The notes: a model not told the origin generated them from the letters alone. 48,287 nucleotides of DNA from DASYVD01 sp050693035 (GCA_050693035.1 JBOGWB010000050.1:1-48287); one strand, 5' to 3'; shown: positions 24,416 through 33,177, counted from the stretch's first letter. A program made the numbers and translations.

Positions 24416-24969
24416 TCCCCGAGGAACGCGAACTGGGGCCCCGGATCCGGCGGCTTCGTGAGGACAAGGGCCGCTCGCTCCGGGCCGTGGCCGAGACGGC
24501 CGGCATGTCGCAGAGCTTCCTCTCACAGGTCGAACGGGGGGTCGCATCGCCCTCGGTGGCCTCGCTCCGGCGGATCGCCGAGGCCCTGGGAGAGTCGGTG
24601 GGCGCCTTCTTCGCGGGCAACGGGGGCTCGGGCACTCTGGTCAGGGTGGCGGACCGTCGGCGGCTCGTCCATCCGCGTCGCCAGTGGGAGGACGTCCTTC
24701 TGACCCCACCGGGTGCGAGACGCCTCCAGGTGATCCTGTCCACGATCGAACCCGGAGCGGGGTCGGGTCCCGAACCGTACGCGCACGACTCCCACGAGGA
24801 GTGCGTGATCGTCCTGAAGGGCAGCCTCGAGTTCTGGGTCGAGGACGAATCGTTCGAGCTCCAGCAGGGGGACGCGCTCCTGCTCGAGTCACGCCGGCCG
24901 CACCGGAACCGGAACCCGGGGCCCGGGAACGCGGAGGTCCTGTGGGTCATCACCCCGCCGAACTACTGA
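24412..24969 (+). CDS. XRE-family regulator with cupin sensor domain
   Basis: A 185-residue regulator. An N-terminal helix-turn-helix (about residues 8-63: LGPRIRRLREDKGRSLRAVA and SQSFLSQVERGVASPSV) is followed by a cupin barrel at about 105-180 with HDSHEECVIVLKGSLEF. This layout is the PuuR/SutR type, in which the cupin senses a small ligand. Its place directly after potC and before nucleoside hydrolase suggests it controls this operon. Ligand identity, polyamine or nucleoside, is open. Confidence 0.88.
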   Translation: MIPEERELGPRIRRLREDKGRSLRAVAETAGMSQSFLSQVERGVASPSVASLRRIAEALGESVGAFFAGNGGSGTLVRVADRRRLVHPRRQWEDVLLTPPGARRLQVILSTIEPGAGSGPEPYAHDSHEECVIVLKGSLEFWVEDESFELQQGDALLLESRRPHRNRNPGPGNAEVLWVITPPNY

Positions 24970-25002
24970 GTGACTCCGGATGACCGGCCAGAGAAGCATC
25001 GG

Positions 25003-25944
25003 ATGACAGCCACCCGGGGTCGAGACGTCTTCTTCGACCACGACGGTGGTCTGGACGACTACCTGAGCCTGTTGCTGCTCCTCTCGTACGAGGACGTGGA
25101 TCTGCTCGGCATCTCGATCACTCCGGCGGACACGGTGATCGAAGGAGCCCTGCCGGCCACGCGAAAGATCCTCGACCTCGCCGGGCGGTCGAACGTCGCC
25201 GTGGCGGGAGGAACCCTGGAAGGACCCAACCCCTTCCCCTTCTCGTGGCGGCTGGACTGCTTGAAGGTGAACGACCTCCCGGTGCTCAACCAGCGGCCGG
25301 AGATGGCGGCGCCGGTGAGCAGCCTTCCGGGGCAGGAGTTCCTGGCCGGGACGCTGATGGGCGCCCCGGAGCCCGTGACCCTGCTCGTGACGGGACCTCT
25401 GACGAACCTGGCATGGGCCCTCGACAAGATCCCCGGCGTCGAGGAGAAGGTGAAAGAGCTCGTGTTCATGGGCGGCGCGCTGGAGGTGGAGGGCAACGTG
25501 CAGGAGCCCGGCCGCGACGGCTCGGCCGAGTGGAACGTCTACTGGGATCCACCGGCAGCCAAGCGCGTCTTCGACTCGAGGATCCCCATCACGATGTTCC
25601 CCCTGGACGTCACGAACCAGGTTCCCGTGACCGAGGAGTTCCGGAGAGCTTTCGGCCGGCAGTACGAGCACCCGTTCTCGGCTGCTGCGGGCGCGATCTG
25701 GGCCATGACCGCGGGGTGGGACCTGGCCACGGGTCTTCCGTACTTCTGCTGGGACACGCTCACGACGTCCTATCTGTCTGTTCCCGATCTGTGCGGGTTC
25801 CGGGAGGTGGGCTGCGAGGTGCTGGTGGAAGGATCCAGCCAGGGCCGGACCGTGGCCACGTCCGGCGGCCGCCTCGTGAGGGCGGCGGCCGAGGTGGACG
25901 CGGGGCGCTTCTACGCGCATTGCCTCGAGACGCTCAAACGGTGA
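25003..25944 (+). CDS. Nucleoside hydrolase (IU-NH family)
   Basis: A 313-residue N-ribohydrolase, which splits nucleosides into base and sugar with a calcium ion. The metal motif is FDHDGGLDD near residue 11-19, close to the family DxDxxxDD. TGPLTNLA and SAEWNVYWDPPAA are further conserved sites, the latter matching the EFN-type ribose-binding motif with Trp in place of Phe. GTG 24970, directly after the regulator stop, is an alternative start that adds 11 residues; ATG 25003 has a weak GAGAAG before it. The stop overlaps the kinase start (TGATG). Confidence 0.9.
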   Translation: MTATRGRDVFFDHDGGLDDYLSLLLLLSYEDVDLLGISITPADTVIEGALPATRKILDLAGRSNVAVAGGTLEGPNPFPFSWRLDCLKVNDLPVLNQRPEMAAPVSSLPGQEFLAGTLMGAPEPVTLLVTGPLTNLAWALDKIPGVEEKVKELVFMGGALEVEGNVQEPGRDGSAEWNVYWDPPAAKRVFDSRIPITMFPLDVTNQVPVTEEFRRAFGRQYEHPFSAAAGAIWAMTAGWDLATGLPYFCWDTLTTSYLSVPDLCGFREVGCEVLVEGSSQGRTVATSGGRLVRAAAEVDAGRFYAHCLETLKR

Positions 25945-26855
25945 TGGGTCGCGTCGTCGTGGTCGGAAGCTACAACGTGGGCCTCACGGTCGTTGGTCCC
26001 ACTCTTCCCTCTCCCGGACAGACCGTGCTCGGCCACACCTTCGACATGGGTCCGGGTGGCAAGGGGTCCAACCAGGCCATCGGGGCGGCACGACTGGGTG
26101 CGGAGGTCACGTTGATGGTCAAGGTGGGGAAGGATGTCTTCGGCGGGGACGCCCGGCGCCTCTTCGAGCGTGAGGGGCTCGTCGGGCCGGGCTTCCTCGA
26201 AACGGATGCGCACACGGGCGTGGGTCTCATCCTCGTCGACGACGACGGACACAACATGATCGCGGTGGCGCCGGGAGCCAACGGATTGCTGGTGCCGGAT
26301 GACCTCGATCGCGTTCCGAGCCTGTTCGACGGAGCGACGCATCTGCTGTGCCAGTTGGAATGCTCGGTCGAGCTGTTCATGGCCGCGGCCCGACGGGCCC
26401 GGGACGGAGGCGTGGTCACGATCCTCAATCCGGCCCCCGCAGTGCCCCTGCCCGACGCCGCCTACTCCGTCGTCGACATCCTCACCCCGAACCAGACCGA
26501 GCTGTCGGTCCTCACCGGGGCTGCTCCCGACGATCCGGGGCAGCTCGAGGATGCCGCGCGATCCCTGATCCGCCGGGGCGTGCGCCAGGTGATCGTGACC
26601 CTCGGGGCCCGGGGCGTCCTTCGAGTGTCTTCCGATGGAGCGGAAGAGCTGCCCGCTCGTCGTGTTCCGGTGCGGGACACCACAGGTGCGGGCGACGCGT
26701 TCAACGCCGGGATGGTGGCGGGTCTGGCCGCCGACAGGTCCATGGAGGAGGCCCTCGACCTCGGCGTGCGAGCGGCTGCGTTCTGCGTGACTCGACTGGG
26801 CGTGATCGACGGGCTGCCGACACGCGCACAGCTCGACGAGGAGGTGCCTGCATGA
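25944..26855 (+). CDS. Ribokinase-family sugar kinase
   Basis: A 303-residue PfkB-family kinase closest in pattern to ribokinase or deoxyribokinase. It begins VVVVGSYNVGLTVVGPTLPSPGQ in two segments, has GGKGSNQAIGAARLGA for sugar binding, NPAP, TPNQTE, and the catalytic DTTGAGDAFNAG. It would phosphorylate the pentose released by the hydrolase upstream. The following DeoC-like gene makes deoxyribose a plausible substrate, which is inference. ATG 25944 overlaps the upstream stop; a GTG one codon earlier is also possible. Confidence 0.9.
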   Translation: MGRVVVVGSYNVGLTVVGPTLPSPGQTVLGHTFDMGPGGKGSNQAIGAARLGAEVTLMVKVGKDVFGGDARRLFEREGLVGPGFLETDAHTGVGLILVDDDGHNMIAVAPGANGLLVPDDLDRVPSLFDGATHLLCQLECSVELFMAAARRARDGGVVTILNPAPAVPLPDAAYSVVDILTPNQTELSVLTGAAPDDPGQLEDAARSLIRRGVRQVIVTLGARGVLRVSSDGAEELPARRVPVRDTTGAGDAFNAGMVAGLAADRSMEEALDLGVRAAAFCVTRLGVIDGLPTRAQLDEEVPA

Positions 26856-27538
26856 CCGGGGGCGAGATCGCCTCCCGGATCCAGCACACTAATGTCCGAC
26901 CCGACGCGACCCGGGCCGACATCGAACGGCTGCTCGGCGAATGTCTGGAACATGGGTTCAACGGGGCGATGGTGAACCCCATGTGGGTCCCGCTCGCCGT
27001 GAGCACGCTGCGCGGGTCGTCGGTCCGGGTGTGCACGGCGCTCGACTTTCCCATGGGGGGCGGCACCACGGCGTCGGTGGTGGAGGCGGCGGCGGAGGCC
27101 ACCCGGATGGGCGCCGACCAGATCGACGTCATGACCAAAGTGGGCTGGCTGAAGTCGGGGATGGAGTCCGAATACCTTTCCCATCTCTCTGCGGTGGTCT
27201 CTGCGGCGGGCGGGTCGCTGGTGAAGGCGATGCTGGAGTTCGCCCTGCTCGATGCGGAGGAGCTGGTTCGGGCGGTGGAGCTTTGCGCGGATGCCGGCGT
27301 CGCCTACGTCAAGAACTCCAGCGGGTTCGGGGGAGGCGACGCCACAGCCGAGATCGTGGCGGAGCTCGCTCGGGCGAGCGCAGGGCGCGTGAAGGTCAAG
27401 GCCTCGGGAGGGATCCGGACACCGGAGCAAGCCGTGGCGCTTCTCGATGCAGGTGCGGACCTCCTGGGCTCGAGCGGAAGCGTCGGCATTGTGACGGGGC
27501 GAGCCGAGTCCGGGTCGGGGTCCGGCCGGTCCTACTAA
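26852..27538 (+). CDS. deoC: DeoC-like deoxyribose-phosphate aldolase
   Basis: A 228-residue class I aldolase of the DeoC/LacD type. The three catalytic residues can be placed: D92 in QIDVMTKVG, the Schiff-base K154 in YVKNSSGFGGG, and K183 in VKASGGIR. The K154 motif is normally KTSTGF, so two neighbouring residues differ, and the family opening IDHT is IQHT here. The enzyme would split deoxyribose 5-phosphate to acetaldehyde and glyceraldehyde 3-phosphate, though a related sugar phosphate is possible. The ATG overlaps the kinase stop (ATGA). Confidence 0.85.
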   Translation: MTGGEIASRIQHTNVRPDATRADIERLLGECLEHGFNGAMVNPMWVPLAVSTLRGSSVRVCTALDFPMGGGTTASVVEAAAEATRMGADQIDVMTKVGWLKSGMESEYLSHLSAVVSAAGGSLVKAMLEFALLDAEELVRAVELCADAGVAYVKNSSGFGGGDATAEIVAELARASAGRVKVKASGGIRTPEQAVALLDAGADLLGSSGSVGIVTGRAESGSGSGRSY

Positions 27539-27544
27539 CGAGCC

Positions 27545-27585
27545 GGCCCGCGACGAAGCCCCGCCCCGATAGACTCTGGCGGGCC
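27545..27585 (+). promoter_or_regulatory. Hairpin and internal -10 ahead of the btpA-like gene
   Basis: GGCCCGC (27545-27551) pairs with GCGGGCC (27579-27585), whose 3' arm lies against the start codon at 27589. The loop contains TAGACT (27570-27575), a -10-like hexamer. The site may act as an internal promoter, a translational block, or both. Confidence 0.35.
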
Positions 27586-27588
27586 AGG

Positions 27589-28389
27589 ATGGAGCTCACC
27601 GACCTCTTTGCCGTGGATCGTCCCATCATCGCGCCGGTCGCTCTGTTGCCCCTGCCCGGCTCGCCGAAATACGAGGGACGGTTCGAGGCGGTCATCGAAA
27701 CGGCGGTCGAGGATGCCCGCGTCTTGGAATCGTGCGGCGTCGACGGCCTCTCTCTGGAGAACCTGGGAGACGCACCCTTCTACAAGACCGACGCACCTCC
27801 AGAGACCGTCGCCGCCATGGGCAGGGTGCTCTCCGAGATCCGGCGGGGTACGGCGCTCCCGATCGGCGTCAACGTCCTACGGAACAGCGCCCGGGCGTCC
27901 CTGGCGGTCGCCCACGCCGCCGGCGGGAACTTCATCCGGGTGAACGTCCTGACGGAGGCCTACGTCACCGACCAGGGCATCGTCGAAGGCGCCGCCGCCG
28001 AGCTGATGCGCACCCGGAAGCTGATGGGGGCGGAGGGCGTCGCGGTCTTCGCCGACGTCCACGTCAAGCACGCCTCGCCACTGCTCCAGCGGCCCATCCG
28101 GGAATCGGCGCTCGACCTGGCCGAACGGGGACTCGCCGACGTCCTCGTGGTGTCGGGGGCCAGGACCGGGGCGCCGCCGTCCGTCGAGGACCTCAGGAAC
28201 GTCCGGGATATCAAGAGCGTGGTGATCGGCAGCGGCCTCACCGCCGAGAACGCCGAGGAGCTGCTCTCTGCCGCAGACGGGGCCATCGTGGCCACCGCGT
28301 TCCGGATAGGCGGAGATCTCCGGAACAGGGTCGATCGGGCCCGGACCGAGCGGATCATGTCGGCGGTCGGGCGCGTCCGTTCGACGTGA
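27589..28389 (+). CDS. BtpA/SgcQ-family protein
   Basis: A 266-residue predicted TIM barrel. The family pattern includes APVALLPLPGSPKYEG near the start, GVDGLSLENLGDAPF at strand 2, NVLRNSARASLAVA, and FIRVNVLTEAYVTDQGIVEG. BtpA was named for photosystem I biogenesis in cyanobacteria, but bacterial members such as SgcQ lie in sugar operons and their reaction is unknown. Here it is sandwiched between an aldolase and a second PfkB kinase, which suggests a role in pentose or nucleoside breakdown. The stop overlaps the kinase start (GTGA). Confidence 0.85.
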   Translation: MELTDLFAVDRPIIAPVALLPLPGSPKYEGRFEAVIETAVEDARVLESCGVDGLSLENLGDAPFYKTDAPPETVAAMGRVLSEIRRGTALPIGVNVLRNSARASLAVAHAAGGNFIRVNVLTEAYVTDQGIVEGAAAELMRTRKLMGAEGVAVFADVHVKHASPLLQRPIRESALDLAERGLADVLVVSGARTGAPPSVEDLRNVRDIKSVVIGSGLTAENAEELLSAADGAIVATAFRIGGDLRNRVDRARTERIMSAVGRVRST

Positions 28390-29279
28390 GGGTCCTCGTC
28401 ATCGGCGATCTCGCTGTGGTGATCGCGTCCCACGTCGGGAGATTGCCCGAGGCCGGTGAGAACTTCCTCCTTCAGCGCCCCGGGATCTACGCGAGCGGTG
28501 TGGGCGCCAACCTGGCGTGGGATCTGCGGGGTCTGGGCTTCGAAGTCGAGGTGGCCAGCGGTGTCGGCGGGGATCCTCTCGGCGACTTCATCCTGGCCGA
28601 GCTGCAGCAGCGCGGCATCGGACTGTCCCACGTGACTCGCTCCGCCGACCCAACCGGGATGTTCGTCATCCTCGTCGACCGGGCGGGGGAGCGCACGATG
28701 ATCGGGTTCCGCGGCGCCGCAGAGCGCTTCCACCTCGATCCGACCGTTCTGGAGGAGAGCACTCCGGACTGGATCCACGTATCGGGCTACACGCTCCTCG
28801 ATCCCGCCATGTCCGACCGGTGCGCGGAGCTCGTCTTGGAGGCGGAGGCTCGAGGTATCCCCTGCTCGGTCGACCTCGAGGGGATCGCTCAATCCGGGCG
28901 GCAGACGGAGCTCGACCGGCTCTCGGTCTTCTGCAACCTCCAGGAGTATAGGCGCTATTTCGGCCGAGACGAGGTTCGGCCCATGGAGAGGTCCGCGCCG
29001 CTCGTGGTCAAGGCTCGCGAGGAGGGGTGCTTCCTGGTGGAGAGAGGCGCCGTGCTCGCGTGTGCGGCGTTCCCTGTCACGGCGGTCGACTCCACGGGAG
29101 CCGGCGATGCCTTCAACGCCGGCTTCATCGCCGCGAGGCTGCTCGGGAAGGATGCCCGCCAGGCGAGCGCTTGGGGCAACGCGGCCGCTCGGATCAAGGT
29201 GGAACACGTCGGCCCCCGGGTGGCTCTCTCCGAGGCAGGCTTGGTACGCCTATTGCGCGGTGGGGCCTCCGGTCATTAG
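28386..29279 (+). CDS. PfkB-family carbohydrate kinase
   Basis: A 297-residue ribokinase-fold kinase. It has the PfkB N-terminal GVGANLAWDLRGLGFEV sugar-binding region and the catalytic DSTGAGDAFNAGF motif. It differs from the first kinase in the operon, for instance by the short ribokinase-like VIGDLAVV start, and may act on a different sugar or on a nucleoside. The GTG overlaps the stop of the BtpA-like gene. The paired genes look like one functional unit. Confidence 0.85.
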   Translation: MRVLVIGDLAVVIASHVGRLPEAGENFLLQRPGIYASGVGANLAWDLRGLGFEVEVASGVGGDPLGDFILAELQQRGIGLSHVTRSADPTGMFVILVDRAGERTMIGFRGAAERFHLDPTVLEESTPDWIHVSGYTLLDPAMSDRCAELVLEAEARGIPCSVDLEGIAQSGRQTELDRLSVFCNLQEYRRYFGRDEVRPMERSAPLVVKAREEGCFLVERGAVLACAAFPVTAVDSTGAGDAFNAGFIAARLLGKDARQASAWGNAAARIKVEHVGPRVALSEAGLVRLLRGGASGH

Positions 29280-29296
29280 GATTCGGCCGCTCAAGG

Positions 29297-29320
29297 TGCT
29301 TTTCCCGTTCAGGGGAAGCA
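29297..29320. promoter_or_regulatory. Imperfect palindrome before the BMP lipoprotein gene
   Basis: A 24-base imperfect inverted repeat with arms TGCTT and AAGCA, and TTCCC and GGGAA inside, lies in the 57-base gap just before the ribosome binding site of the next gene. It could be an operator or an mRNA hairpin. Confidence 0.35.
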
Positions 29321-29336
29321 GAAGGAGGGGGGGTCC

Positions 29337-30413
29337 ATGAGAAAGGGATTCAGGCTCTTTGCCCTCGTCGCCGTGCTCGCTCTGGTGGCCACGGCGTGTC
29401 GCGAGGAGCAACCGGCGCCCAGGACGTCACCGACCGGCGAGGCCGTGCAGGTCGGGCTGGTGTACGACATCGGGGGCCGGGGCGACCTGTCATTCAACGA
29501 CGCCGCGGCGGCCGGCCTGGACCAGGCGGCGGGAGAGTTCAACCTCGAGGTAAGGGAATTGGAGCCCAACCAGGGCGGCACGAACCGGGGTGAACTGCTT
29601 CGACTCTTGGCCGAGCAGGGATTCCCCCTCGTGATCGGGGTGGGATTCTTGTTCGCCGCGGATATCTGCGCCACCGCGCTGGAGTTCCCCGAGACGAACT
29701 TCGGCGACGTCGACGGTTTCATCGACTCGACCACCTGCGAGGGCGCGGAAGACCTGACGGCCGACTCGAACGTGGCGTCTCTGCTGTTCGCCGAGGAGCA
29801 GGGTTCCTTCCTGGTGGGAGCCGCCGCCGCCCTCAAGTCCCAGAGTGGCCACCTCGGGTTCGTGGGCGGGGTCGAGATCGACCTGATCAAGAAGTTCGAA
29901 GCGGGCTTCGCGGCCGGCGCACAGCACATCAACCCGGACATCGAGATCGACGTGTCGTATCTGACGCAGCCGCCGGACTTCAGCGGGTTCAACGACCCGG
30001 CGAAGGGCAAGGAGGCGGCGGCCGGCATGTTCGACGGGGGCGCCGACGTCGTGTACCACGCCGCCGGTGGATCCGGTGGTGGCGTGTTCGAGGCAGCCAA
30101 GGAGGCCTCGGACGCTTCCGACGAGCAGATGTGGGCCATCGGGGTCGACTCGGATCAGTACCAGTCCGCTCCGGACGACCTCAAGCCCTACATCCTCACT
30201 TCGATGCTGAAGAGGGTTGACGTCGCCGTGTTCGAGACCATCGCGGCAGAGGTCAACGGGACCTTCGAGGGCGGATACCTGACGTTCGACCTGGCCCGGG
30301 ACGGCGTGGGCTACTCGACGTCCGGTGGCTTCGTGGACGACATCTCGGGGCAGCTCGAGGAGCTGAAACAGCAGATCATCGACGGAGAGATCGAGGTCCC
30401 CACCGCCCCATAG
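29337..30413 (+). CDS. BMP-family nucleoside-binding lipoprotein
   Basis: A 358-residue extracytoplasmic binding protein of the Bmp/Med/TmpC family. The signal peptide ends in a lipobox with C21 (LVATAC). The mature protein starts with VGLVYDIGGRGDLSFNDAAA, typical for family strand 1 and loop, and has GGTNRGELLRLLAEQG and VYHAAGGSGGGVFEAAKEA. Characterised homologues bind purine nucleosides. GAAGGAGGGG gives a strong ribosome binding site. A stable hairpin follows, which fits a binding protein made in excess over the membrane parts encoded next. Confidence 0.92.
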   Translation: MRKGFRLFALVAVLALVATACREEQPAPRTSPTGEAVQVGLVYDIGGRGDLSFNDAAAAGLDQAAGEFNLEVRELEPNQGGTNRGELLRLLAEQGFPLVIGVGFLFAADICATALEFPETNFGDVDGFIDSTTCEGAEDLTADSNVASLLFAEEQGSFLVGAAAALKSQSGHLGFVGGVEIDLIKKFEAGFAAGAQHINPDIEIDVSYLTQPPDFSGFNDPAKGKEAAAGMFDGGADVVYHAAGGSGGGVFEAAKEASDASDEQMWAIGVDSDQYQSAPDDLKPYILTSMLKRVDVAVFETIAAEVNGTFEGGYLTFDLARDGVGYSTSGGFVDDISGQLEELKQQIIDGEIEVPTAP

Positions 30414-30437
30414 AGTCCTGAGGCGAAGGGGAGTGAT

Positions 30438-30472
30438 GGGGAGGGCCCGAGAGACGGACCCGGGCCCTCCCC
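30438..30472 (+). terminator. Strong 12-bp hairpin, likely attenuator
   Basis: A perfect 12-bp stem (30438-30449 with 30461-30472) and 11-base loop lies between the binding-protein stop and the ATPase gene. It lacks a T-tract, so it may block mRNA decay or partly stop transcription rather than fully end it. Confidence 0.6.
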
Positions 30473-30490
30473 CGTCTGCTGAGGACCAGC

Positions 30491-32059
30491 ATGGTTGAAC
30501 AGACCGCGGACCGGCCGCCCGCCGACGCAGGAGCGGGCATCCCTGCGGTCGAGCTCACGGGGATCACCAAGCGGTTCCCCGGAGTGGTGGCCAACCAGGA
30601 CGTGAACCTCCGGGTCATGCCGGGAGAGGTGCACGCCGTCGTAGGGGAGAACGGCGCCGGCAAGTCCACGCTGATGAAGATCCTCTACGGGATGCTCCGC
30701 CCCGACGAGGGGACCATCAAGCTCGATGGGAAGGAAGCCCATTTCCGCTCGCCCAAGGACTCGATCGCGGTCGGGATCGGGATGGTTCACCAGCACTTCA
30801 TGCTGGCCGAGAACCTCACGGTGCTGGAGAACGTGATCCTCGGGTCCGAGCCCACGAACGGTCCCCTGATCGATTTCGGCCGGGCCAAGGAGCGGATCCG
30901 GCGGTTGGCCGGCACGTACGGGACTCCGCTGGATCCCGATCGCATGGTCGAGACGCTCGCCGTCGGAGAGCGCCAGCGACTGGAGATCATCAAGGTCCTC
31001 TACCGGGGGGCGCGGATCCTCATCCTCGACGAGCCCACGGCGGTTCTCGTCCCACAGGAGGTCGAGGACCTGTTCGGTCAGCTGAGGGGACTGACGGGGG
31101 AGGGGGTCACCGTGATCTTCATCTCCCACAAACTGGACGAGGTTCTGGCCATCGCGGACACGATCACCGTGATGCGCGGCGGGCGCACCGTGGCCTCGGT
31201 GAAACGAGGAACGGTCACCGCTCGCCAGCTCGCCGAGATGATGGTGGGAAGCGAACTCCCCACACCGGAAACGAGGGAGTCCACAGTGACCGATACGGTG
31301 GAAGTCGCGGTGGAGAGCGTCACCGTTCGGAGCGACGAGGGCCGGGTGCTCCTGGACAACGTGAGCTTCGTGATCCGCCGGGGTGAGGTCCTCGGCATCG
31401 CAGGGGTCGAGGGGAACGGTCAGGCGGAGTTGGTCGACGCCATCATCGGGATCCGTCCCGCCTCAGGAGGAACTATCCGACTGGGGGGAGAGGACATCAC
31501 CAACAGGCCGACCCGGAAGCGGCGGGAGAGTGGCATCAACTACATCCCCGAGGACCGGCACGATCGTGGCCTCCTCCTGCCCTCGCCCCTATGGGAGAAC
31601 GTGATGCTCGGACACCAGACGAAGCGGCCGTTCGTGAAGGGGTTCTGGATCGATCGGACGGGGGCCAAGGCGCGGACGGAGGAAGTCATCCGGGAGTTCC
31701 GGGTGGTGACTCCCGGCCCGGAGGTCCGGGCCCTGGCGCTCTCCGGCGGGAACCAGCAGAAGCTGATCGTCGGTCGAGAGATGGGTGGACAGCCCCGGGT
31801 CCTCATCGCGGCCCAGCCGACCCGCGGCATCGACGTGGGGGCGCAGGCGGCGGTGTGGGACCAGATACGGCGGGCTCGTGCCCTCGGCCTGGCCGTGTTG
31901 CTCATCTCCGCCGATCTCGAAGAGTTGATCGGGCTCTCGGACACGCTGCACGTGATCTTCCGCGGGCGCCTGGTGGCGCAGGTGGATCCGGGCACGGTCA
32001 CACCCGAAGAGCTGGGTTCCTACATGACGGGAGCGGGCTTGGAGGAAACGACCGCGTGA
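30491..32059 (+). CDS. Nucleoside ABC importer ATPase (two-domain)
   Basis: A 522-residue ATPase with two ABC halves, as in RbsA, MglA and the nucleoside BmpABC/NupABC group. The first half has Walker A GENGAGKST, signature LAVGERQRLE and Walker B LILDEPTAVL. The second half has a degenerate Walker A region GVEGNGQAEL, signature LSGGNQQK and AQPTRGIDVG. Only the first half is expected to be fully active. It probably serves the upstream BMP lipoprotein and the two permeases downstream. The stop overlaps the permease start (GTGA). Confidence 0.92.
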   Translation: MVEQTADRPPADAGAGIPAVELTGITKRFPGVVANQDVNLRVMPGEVHAVVGENGAGKSTLMKILYGMLRPDEGTIKLDGKEAHFRSPKDSIAVGIGMVHQHFMLAENLTVLENVILGSEPTNGPLIDFGRAKERIRRLAGTYGTPLDPDRMVETLAVGERQRLEIIKVLYRGARILILDEPTAVLVPQEVEDLFGQLRGLTGEGVTVIFISHKLDEVLAIADTITVMRGGRTVASVKRGTVTARQLAEMMVGSELPTPETRESTVTDTVEVAVESVTVRSDEGRVLLDNVSFVIRRGEVLGIAGVEGNGQAELVDAIIGIRPASGGTIRLGGEDITNRPTRKRRESGINYIPEDRHDRGLLLPSPLWENVMLGHQTKRPFVKGFWIDRTGAKARTEEVIREFRVVTPGPEVRALALSGGNQQKLIVGREMGGQPRVLIAAQPTRGIDVGAQAAVWDQIRRARALGLAVLLISADLEELIGLSDTLHVIFRGRLVAQVDPGTVTPEELGSYMTGAGLEETTA

Positions 32060-33177
32060 CTCTCCGCCGGGTCCTGTTGGGGCTTCTGGCGCCCGTCTCG
32101 GCCCTGGCCTTCGCCCTGCTGGTCTCCTCGGCGGCGCTGCTCCTTATCGACGAGAGCCCCACCGAGGCCTTCGCCGCCATGCTCCAGTACGGGAGCCGGA
32201 TCGACTCGATCCTCTCCATCATCAATCGCGCCACCCCGCTGTTCTTGTCGGGGCTTGCCGTGGCCATCGGGTTCAAGATGGGGCTCTTCAACATCGGCGT
32301 CGAAGGCCAGTACCGGCTGGCCGCTCTGCTGGCCGCCGCCGTGGGAGGCGCGCTGGCTCTCCCCGCACCCCTCCACCTCGCGTTGATCATCCTGACGGCG
32401 ATGGTCGTGGGGGCGAGTTGGGCCGGGATCGCGGGGGTGCTCAAGGTCACCCGGGGGGTCCACGAGGTGATCTCCACGATCATGCTGAACTTCATCGCCA
32501 TCGGCCTGGGCCAGTACCTGTTCTCCACGTACCTCCAGGCTCCCCGCGGACCGCAGGATCTCATCATCAAGACTCGGCAGATCCCGCCCTCGGGCCGGTT
32601 CCCCTCGCTGAATGGGCTGGTGCGAGCGTTCGGAGTGGACACCCGCCAGGACCTGTTCGGATTCGTGCTCGTGGCGATCCTGGTCGGGGTCCTCTTCTAC
32701 ATCATCGTCTGGCGGACCCGCTTCGGCTACGACCTCCGGACGAGCGGCGTGAACCCAGATGCCGCCCGGGTGAGCGGCGTGGACCCGAACGCCATGGTGG
32801 TCAGAACGATGCTGCTGTCGGGGGCCATCGCGGGACTGGTGGGGATGTCGGACCTGCTCGGATTCTTCCACCAGTACACGTTGGACTTTCCGGTGGGGCT
32901 GGGGTTCACGGGCATCGCGGTGGCCCTCGTGGGGCGAAACCATCCGGTGGGCGTGGCCCTGGCTGCGCTGTTGTTCGGGTTCATCGAACGGTCCGCCCAG
33001 ATCCTGGACCTCGAGGAGATCCCCAAGGAGATCATCACCATCATGCAGGGCGTCATCATCCTTTCGGTGGTCATCGCGTACGAGGTGGTGCGCCGGCTGA
33101 TCCAGGCGCAGGAAGTGCGCATGGCTGCGGAGAAGGCCAAGCTCATCGAGGAAGACCGAGAAGAGGTGACGGCCTGA
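32056..33177 (+). CDS. Nucleoside ABC importer permease 1
   Basis: A 373-residue permease of the BPD_transp_2 (RbsC-like) family with about nine to ten membrane helices. FKMGLFNIGVEGQ and GVHEVISTIMLNFIA are typical of the YufP/NupB type, and SGVNPDAARVSGVDP is the cytoplasmic coupling loop. It is the larger partner of the next permease. The GTG overlaps the ATPase stop and its stop overlaps the next ATG (TGATG). Confidence 0.9.
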   Translation: MTLRRVLLGLLAPVSALAFALLVSSAALLLIDESPTEAFAAMLQYGSRIDSILSIINRATPLFLSGLAVAIGFKMGLFNIGVEGQYRLAALLAAAVGGALALPAPLHLALIILTAMVVGASWAGIAGVLKVTRGVHEVISTIMLNFIAIGLGQYLFSTYLQAPRGPQDLIIKTRQIPPSGRFPSLNGLVRAFGVDTRQDLFGFVLVAILVGVLFYIIVWRTRFGYDLRTSGVNPDAARVSGVDPNAMVVRTMLLSGAIAGLVGMSDLLGFFHQYTLDFPVGLGFTGIAVALVGRNHPVGVALAALLFGFIERSAQILDLEEIPKEIITIMQGVIILSVVIAYEVVRRLIQAQEVRMAAEKAKLIEEDREEVTA

